A stretch of 8,579 nucleotides of DNA, from the NCBI GenBank assembly GCA_002695185.1, contig NZOF01000172.1:1-8579 (forward strand), in the 5' to 3' direction. Of this stretch, positions 6,030 through 8,579 are shown in pieces. Within the stretch, counting starts at the first letter, position 1. Each line of letters begins with the position of its first letter. Position numbers and translations under genes: made by a program. The notes beneath the pieces are model-generated. The model did no database searches. It saw only the letters and a list, made by a program, of their open reading frames with translations, and had not been told where the DNA came from. Source of the stretch: Erythrobacter sp. GTDB lineage: Bacteria > Pseudomonadota > Alphaproteobacteria > Sphingomonadales > Sphingomonadaceae.

Positions 6030-6079
6030 CTGAACAGAAGCCATCTGGCATGGTTCAGAATGAAGTCAGCCTCAGCTGA
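6030..6079. promoter_or_regulatory. Inverted repeats in the divergent flavoprotein/RcnB intergenic region
   Basis: CTGAAC (6030-6035) and GTTCAG (6053-6058) form 6-bp arms 17 nt apart. TCAGC (6066-6070) and GCTGA (6075-6079) form a small hairpin. They could be operator sites for either divergent gene. No clear promoter was found. TTCAGA (6054-6059) with GATACA (6078-6083), 18 bp apart, is a weak candidate reading toward the RcnB gene. Confidence 0.2.
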
Positions 6080-6132
6080 TACATAGGGCCAATCGAAAAC
6101 GGCCGCAGGTGTGGAGCGGCTCTCGAAAAAAT

Positions 6133-6137
6133 GAGGA
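6133..6137 (+). promoter_or_regulatory. Shine-Dalgarno choosing ATG 6146 over ATG 6131
   Basis: GAGGA ends 8 nt before ATG 6146. The in-frame ATG at 6131 overlaps this region and has only a distant GGAG (13 nt or more away). The later start also yields the cleaner signal peptide. Confidence 0.65.
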
Positions 6138-6145
6138 TAGGCTCC

Positions 6146-7018
6146 ATGACATTGATCAGACTGATGAGCGGTGGCGCGATCGGCGCGCTGGCCATCACCA
6201 TTGCGTTCACGGCACTGCCATCTCCTGCGGCGGCTGCCGAAGCGGCATCTAGCCAGTATAGCCAGCGCGATCGCGGCGACCGGAACCATAACCGGGGCGA
6301 GCGCAGGCAAGAACGGCGCGGTGAACGGAGAGACCAGCGTCGACAGGAACGCGGTTCGCGCGGTGACGAGAACAGAAGAGGCGGATTCCGTTCCGTAAGA
6401 GATAATGCCTTGCGCGAGGCCGCTCAGCGTGCTCGCGAAGAGCAAAGCCGGCGCGGCGCCGAACGGACCCGGCAATGGGATCAGCGCAACGATCGCGGTG
6501 AGGATAACCGCCTCGACCGGAGCTATGGCGGTGATCGAAACCAGACCTATACTGGTGATCGCAACCGCAGCTACCGCGACAGGCGACAGGATGCCCGCGA
6601 AGATCGTCGGGACCGTCGGGATGCATACCGCCAGGGTTATCGCGAAGCCCGCCGCGACGACCGCCGCTCCCGATATTATGACGGCAGCCGCTGGCGCGAT
6701 TACGACCGGTGGGACCAGCGCAGGTGGCGGCAGAACAATCGCTACAACTGGAGCCATCACCGCGCCCAGAACCGCAGCCTCTACCGCCTGGGCCGCTATT
6801 ACGCCCCCTATCGCGATTACCGCTATCGCCGACTGAATATCGGGTTCCGCCTGGGCAGTCAGTTCTTCGGCAATCGGTACTGGGTCAACGATCCCTGGCG
6901 CTATCGCCTGCCCGAAGTCTACGGACCCTATCGCTGGGTGCGGTACTATGACGACGTACTGCTGGTCGATGTCTACAGCGGCGAAGTGGTCGACGTGATC
7001 TACGACTTCTTCTGGTAA
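6146..7018 (+). CDS. Exported arginine-rich protein with C-terminal RcnB-like domain
   Basis: This is a 290-residue protein. Residues 1-31 form a signal peptide (hydrophobic stretch about 9-24, cut near SPAAAA), so it should be periplasmic. Residues 41-210 are a low-complexity linker with 56 arginines in 170 positions by my count, mixed with Asp, Glu, Gln and Asn and including a short GDRN repeat (129-132, 137-140). The last 50 or so residues, from YWVNDPWRYRLP through YRWVRYYDDVLLVDVYSGEV to IYDFFW, match the RcnB-type domain. In E. coli, RcnB is a small periplasmic protein tuning nickel and cobalt efflux. This homologue is over twice as long and has no Cys and few His, so metal binding is doubtful. 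No lysine occurs anywhere. It stands alone with a strong terminator, divergent from the flavoprotein gene. Envelope stress or binding of anionic polymers are guesses. Confidence 0.85.
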   Translation: MTLIRLMSGGAIGALAITIAFTALPSPAAAAEAASSQYSQRDRGDRNHNRGERRQERRGERRDQRRQERGSRGDENRRGGFRSVRDNALREAAQRAREEQSRRGAERTRQWDQRNDRGEDNRLDRSYGGDRNQTYTGDRNRSYRDRRQDAREDRRDRRDAYRQGYREARRDDRRSRYYDGSRWRDYDRWDQRRWRQNNRYNWSHHRAQNRSLYRLGRYYAPYRDYRYRRLNIGFRLGSQFFGNRYWVNDPWRYRLPEVYGPYRWVRYYDDVLLVDVYSGEVVDVIYDFFW

Positions 7019-7039
7019 TCAGTCCGACAAGAAAACTTC

Positions 7040-7074
7040 GAAGACCCCGTCGAGCGATCGGCGGGGTCTTCTTT
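7040..7074 (+). terminator. Rho-independent terminator of the RcnB-domain gene
   Basis: A 14-bp stem (7040-7053 with 7058-7071, one G-T pair) is capped by the GNRA tetraloop GCGA and followed by TTT. It lies between converging genes. On the minus strand it is followed within a few bases by GTTTTCTT, so it probably also serves the cytochrome b561 gene. Confidence 0.88.
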
Positions 7075-7081
7075 ACTGCGG

Positions 7082-7636
7082 TCAGACCTTTCCGAATGGC
7101 AGCATTCGGAAAATGCCGCCATTCTTGTCGAAGAAAGTATGCTTAAGCGCGCCCAGAATGTGGAGCGCGATCAGGTAGATGAAAATGCTGCCCCCGGTGG
7201 CGTGAATGCTGAAGATCGATTTCGCCGCTTCCGGATTGTCGCCGACGGGAAGCGCCGGGATGGTGAACAGGCCGAACATGTCGATCTCGCGCCCGGCGAG
7301 CGAGTTGGCGATCCAGCCGCCCAGCGGAAGGGCAATGAGAAGGACATAGAAAACCACGTGCACTGTGCGCGCCAGAGTCTTTTCCCACTTCGCGAGATCT
7401 GACGGAAGAGGCGGAACCGGATGCGTCCAGCGCCACAGCAAACGGCCAATTGTCAGGGCAAGGATCAGGATACCCACCGCCTTATGATCGGCGAAGATGG
7501 CTGAACGATCCGCAGGCGATTGCGCGTGATGCGCATTTTCCGCGAGCCGCCAGTTCACGACGACCGCCACTGCGATGACCCAGTGGAAGATCATCCCCCC
7601 GATCGAATACCGGCGCGCGGAAGTGACATTGTCCAT
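7082..7636 (-). CDS. Cytochrome b561 family membrane protein
   Basis: This is a 184-residue inner-membrane protein with four predicted helices at about 14-29, 52-69, 90-111 and 147-166. Di-heme b561 proteins of the bacterial CybB/YodB/YceJ type use four histidines, and candidates sit at matching places: H18 (IFHW), H51 (ADHK), H145 (SIHATGG) and H159 (ALHILG). The members known in detail move electrons across the membrane between quinone and outer acceptors; E. coli CybB oxidises superoxide to pass electrons to ubiquinone. Which reaction applies here is not evident. The start has a good Shine-Dalgarno (AAGGAA, 7 nt upstream on the minus strand). It diverges from the oxygenase gene across 103 bp and converges on the RcnB-domain gene with a shared terminator. 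Confidence 0.94.
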   Translation of the reverse strand: MDNVTSARRYSIGGMIFHWVIAVAVVVNWRLAENAHHAQSPADRSAIFADHKAVGILILALTIGRLLWRWTHPVPPLPSDLAKWEKTLARTVHVVFYVLLIALPLGGWIANSLAGREIDMFGLFTIPALPVGDNPEAAKSIFSIHATGGSIFIYLIALHILGALKHTFFDKNGGIFRMLPFGKV

Positions 7637-7739
7637 CTATGGATTCCTTTCCCAACTTTGTCGGCGGACAGTAGCGCAGTCTCTTTCCCCCGCAAGCGAT
7701 GGGTTGATGTGAGGCGCGCTGTCGCTAAGAATTTCGGGC
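7637..7739. promoter_or_regulatory. Divergent promoter region; candidate leaderless promoter for the oxygenase
   Basis: Plus strand: TTGATG (7704-7709) and AAGAAT (7727-7732) are 17 bp apart, which would start RNA at about 7739-7740, at or next to the ATG at 7740. That agrees with the absence of a Shine-Dalgarno there. Minus strand: only a weak TTGCGG...TACTGT pair was seen for the cytochrome gene. Confidence 0.33.
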
Positions 7740-8408
7740 ATGACGAAGACAAGCACGATTCCCGACCAAGATGCCCTCAAGCGCCTAGGTGCCAAGGTCC
7801 GCCAGCGGCTGGAAAGCGATCCGGACATCTACAAGGTGCCGACCGACAAGGCCGAGATTTTCGCCGTCGCCAATTTCCTCAGCCCCGAGGAATGCCGCCG
7901 TTTCATCACCATGATCGACGTTGTTGCGCGGCCCAGCGAGTTGCACGAAACCGCCTATATCGAGAAGTTCCGCACCTCCTATTCGGGCAACTTCCATCCC
8001 AACGATCCCTTCGTCAAAGGCGTGTCGCGCCGGATTGACGACCTGCTTGGACTGCCGGCCGTCAATGGCGAGGCGATCCAGGGCCAGCGCTATCTGCCGG
8101 GTCAGGAGTTCAAGCCGCATAACGACTGGTTCTACACCGACCAGGAATACTGGAAGCAAGAGCGCAAACGTGGCGGCCAGCGGTGCTGGACGGCGATGGC
8201 CTTCCTCAACAAGGTGCCGCAAGGCGGACACACGCATTTCACCCATGTCGGCGCCTCGATCGAGCCGAAGCCCGGCGTGCTCCTGATCTGGAACAACGCC
8301 ACGCCCGAGGGCGAACCGAACCTCGACACCATGCATGCCGGCACGCCGGTGATCGAGGGTTCGAAATACGTGCTCACCAAGTGGTACCGCACGCGCGCCC
8401 ACAAATAG
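7740..8408 (+). CDS. 2-oxoglutarate/Fe(II)-dependent oxygenase, prolyl 4-hydroxylase-like
   Basis: This is a 222-residue soluble protein. The C-terminal half is a double-stranded beta-helix of the P4H type. The iron ligands are H127 and D129 (KPHNDWF) and H199 (MHAGTPV), and K209 (GSKYVL) is placed to bind the 2-oxoglutarate carboxylate. The strands around TAMAFLN (151-157), GGHTHF (162-167) and PKPGVLLIWNN (176-186) fit the family. Such enzymes couple 2-oxoglutarate decarboxylation to hydroxylation, often of a proline; bacterial relatives can act on EF-Tu, but the substrate here is unknown. All active-site residues are present, so it should be functional. There is no signal peptide. The ATG at 7740 lacks a clear Shine-Dalgarno and may be translated from a leaderless mRNA. 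It converges on lysyl-tRNA synthetase, leaving only 27 bp between the stop codons. Confidence 0.93.
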   Translation: MTKTSTIPDQDALKRLGAKVRQRLESDPDIYKVPTDKAEIFAVANFLSPEECRRFITMIDVVARPSELHETAYIEKFRTSYSGNFHPNDPFVKGVSRRIDDLLGLPAVNGEAIQGQRYLPGQEFKPHNDWFYTDQEYWKQERKRGGQRCWTAMAFLNKVPQGGHTHFTHVGASIEPKPGVLLIWNNATPEGEPNLDTMHAGTPVIEGSKYVLTKWYRTRAHK

Positions 8409-8421
8409 GGCCCATGAACAG

Positions 8422-8454
8422 GGCGCTGGCGGGGCTCAGCCCTTCGCCAGCGCC
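8422..8454. repeat. Long hairpin over the lysS stop codon
   Basis: GGCGCTGGCG (8422-8431) pairs perfectly with CGCCAGCGCC (8445-8454). Four more pairs (8432-8435 with 8439-8442) follow a TT bulge, leaving a 3-nt loop. That loop is exactly the TGA stop codon (8436-8438, minus strand). There is no T-run on either side, so it is not a classic terminator. Confidence 0.6.
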
Positions 8455-8579
8455 TCGGCGATGAGTTTGCGGCTGTTCTCGATCCCGTAGAGCGCAATGA
8501 AGCTGCCCATGCGCGGCCCCTGATCGCTGCCGAGCAGCGTCTGGTAGAGCGCCTTGAACCAGTCCCGCAGGTTCTCGAA
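8436..8579 (-). CDS. lysS: Lysyl-tRNA synthetase, class I, C-terminal 47 residues
   Basis: Only the 3' end lies in the window; the minus-strand frame is open from the window edge to TGA at 8436-8438. The 47 residues include [12 protein letters not shown] and [20 protein letters not shown]. This is the typical end of the class I (archaeal-type) lysyl-tRNA synthetase that most alphaproteobacteria use instead of class II. The enzyme charges tRNA-Lys with lysine in the cytosol. The fragment is too short to judge catalytic motifs (HIGH, KMSKS), which lie upstream outside the window. Assignment rests on this conserved tail and on general knowledge of the group. The gene name lysK is also used for class I enzymes. 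Confidence 0.82.
   Translation of the reverse strand, partial: FENLRDWFKALYQTLLGSDQGPRMGSFIALYGIENSRKLIAEALAKG

Noticed and set aside
6020..6760. A 246-codon minus-strand open frame, rich in Ala, Val and Ile
   Set aside because: It is the antisense of the arginine-codon-rich RcnB gene; CGN codons read as Ala/Pro/Thr-type codons and avoid stops. The plus-strand gene has a signal peptide, a known domain, a Shine-Dalgarno and a terminator.
7785..8402. A 205-codon minus-strand open frame
   Set aside because: It lies opposite the oxygenase gene, which has a full set of active-site residues.
8422..8454. Hairpin as a standard intrinsic terminator
   Set aside because: No T-run follows on either strand; reported only as a structural element.

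Overview
The window looks like ordinary chromosome of an alphaproteobacterium, most likely a sphingomonad of the Erythrobacter type. This is inferred from high GC (about 66% by hand count over 4021-4260), a class I lysyl-tRNA synthetase end, a sphingomonad-style chemoreceptor and an RcnB-domain protein. There are nine protein genes, two of them cut by the window edges. No rRNA, tRNA, insertion sequence, integrase or CRISPR array was seen.

Layout. (1) 1-318: end of ettA, a ribosome-associated ABC-F ATPase, followed by two hairpins. (2) 513-1469: a secreted protein resembling a TIM-barrel glycoside hydrolase, flanked by AT-richer non-coding DNA (about 47-49% GC). (3) 1723-3486: a transmembrane chemoreceptor with an altered signalling tip. 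(4) 3561-3827: acylphosphatase. (5) 3983-4420: SlyD-like FKBP prolyl isomerase with a highly structured leader and a textbook terminator at 4443-4481. (6) Minus strand: a flavin-binding protein of the pyridoxamine-phosphate-oxidase fold (5403-5972), then a LacI/GalR-type sugar-sensor protein (4503-5330). The latter has lost the DNA-binding domain yet carries its own Shine-Dalgarno and sits just behind a LacI-type operator. (7) 6146-7018: exported, extremely arginine-rich RcnB-domain protein, with a strong GNRA-loop terminator at 7040-7074. (8) Divergent pair: cytochrome b561 (minus) and a prolyl-4-hydroxylase-like 2-oxoglutarate oxygenase (plus). (9) 8436-8579: C-terminus of class I lysyl-tRNA synthetase, minus strand.

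Most genes look like independent housekeeping or stress units rather than one pathway. The only same-strand neighbours close enough for co-transcription are the flavoprotein and the LacI-like gene (72 bp apart). Terminators or hairpins sit between the convergent pairs.

The most unusual item is the HTH-less LacI-like gene with an operator-like site in its leader. The alternative hairpins before the FKBP gene, the lysine- and cysteine-free RcnB protein and the orphan hydrolase-like protein come next. I see no clear evidence of a complete new multi-gene system.
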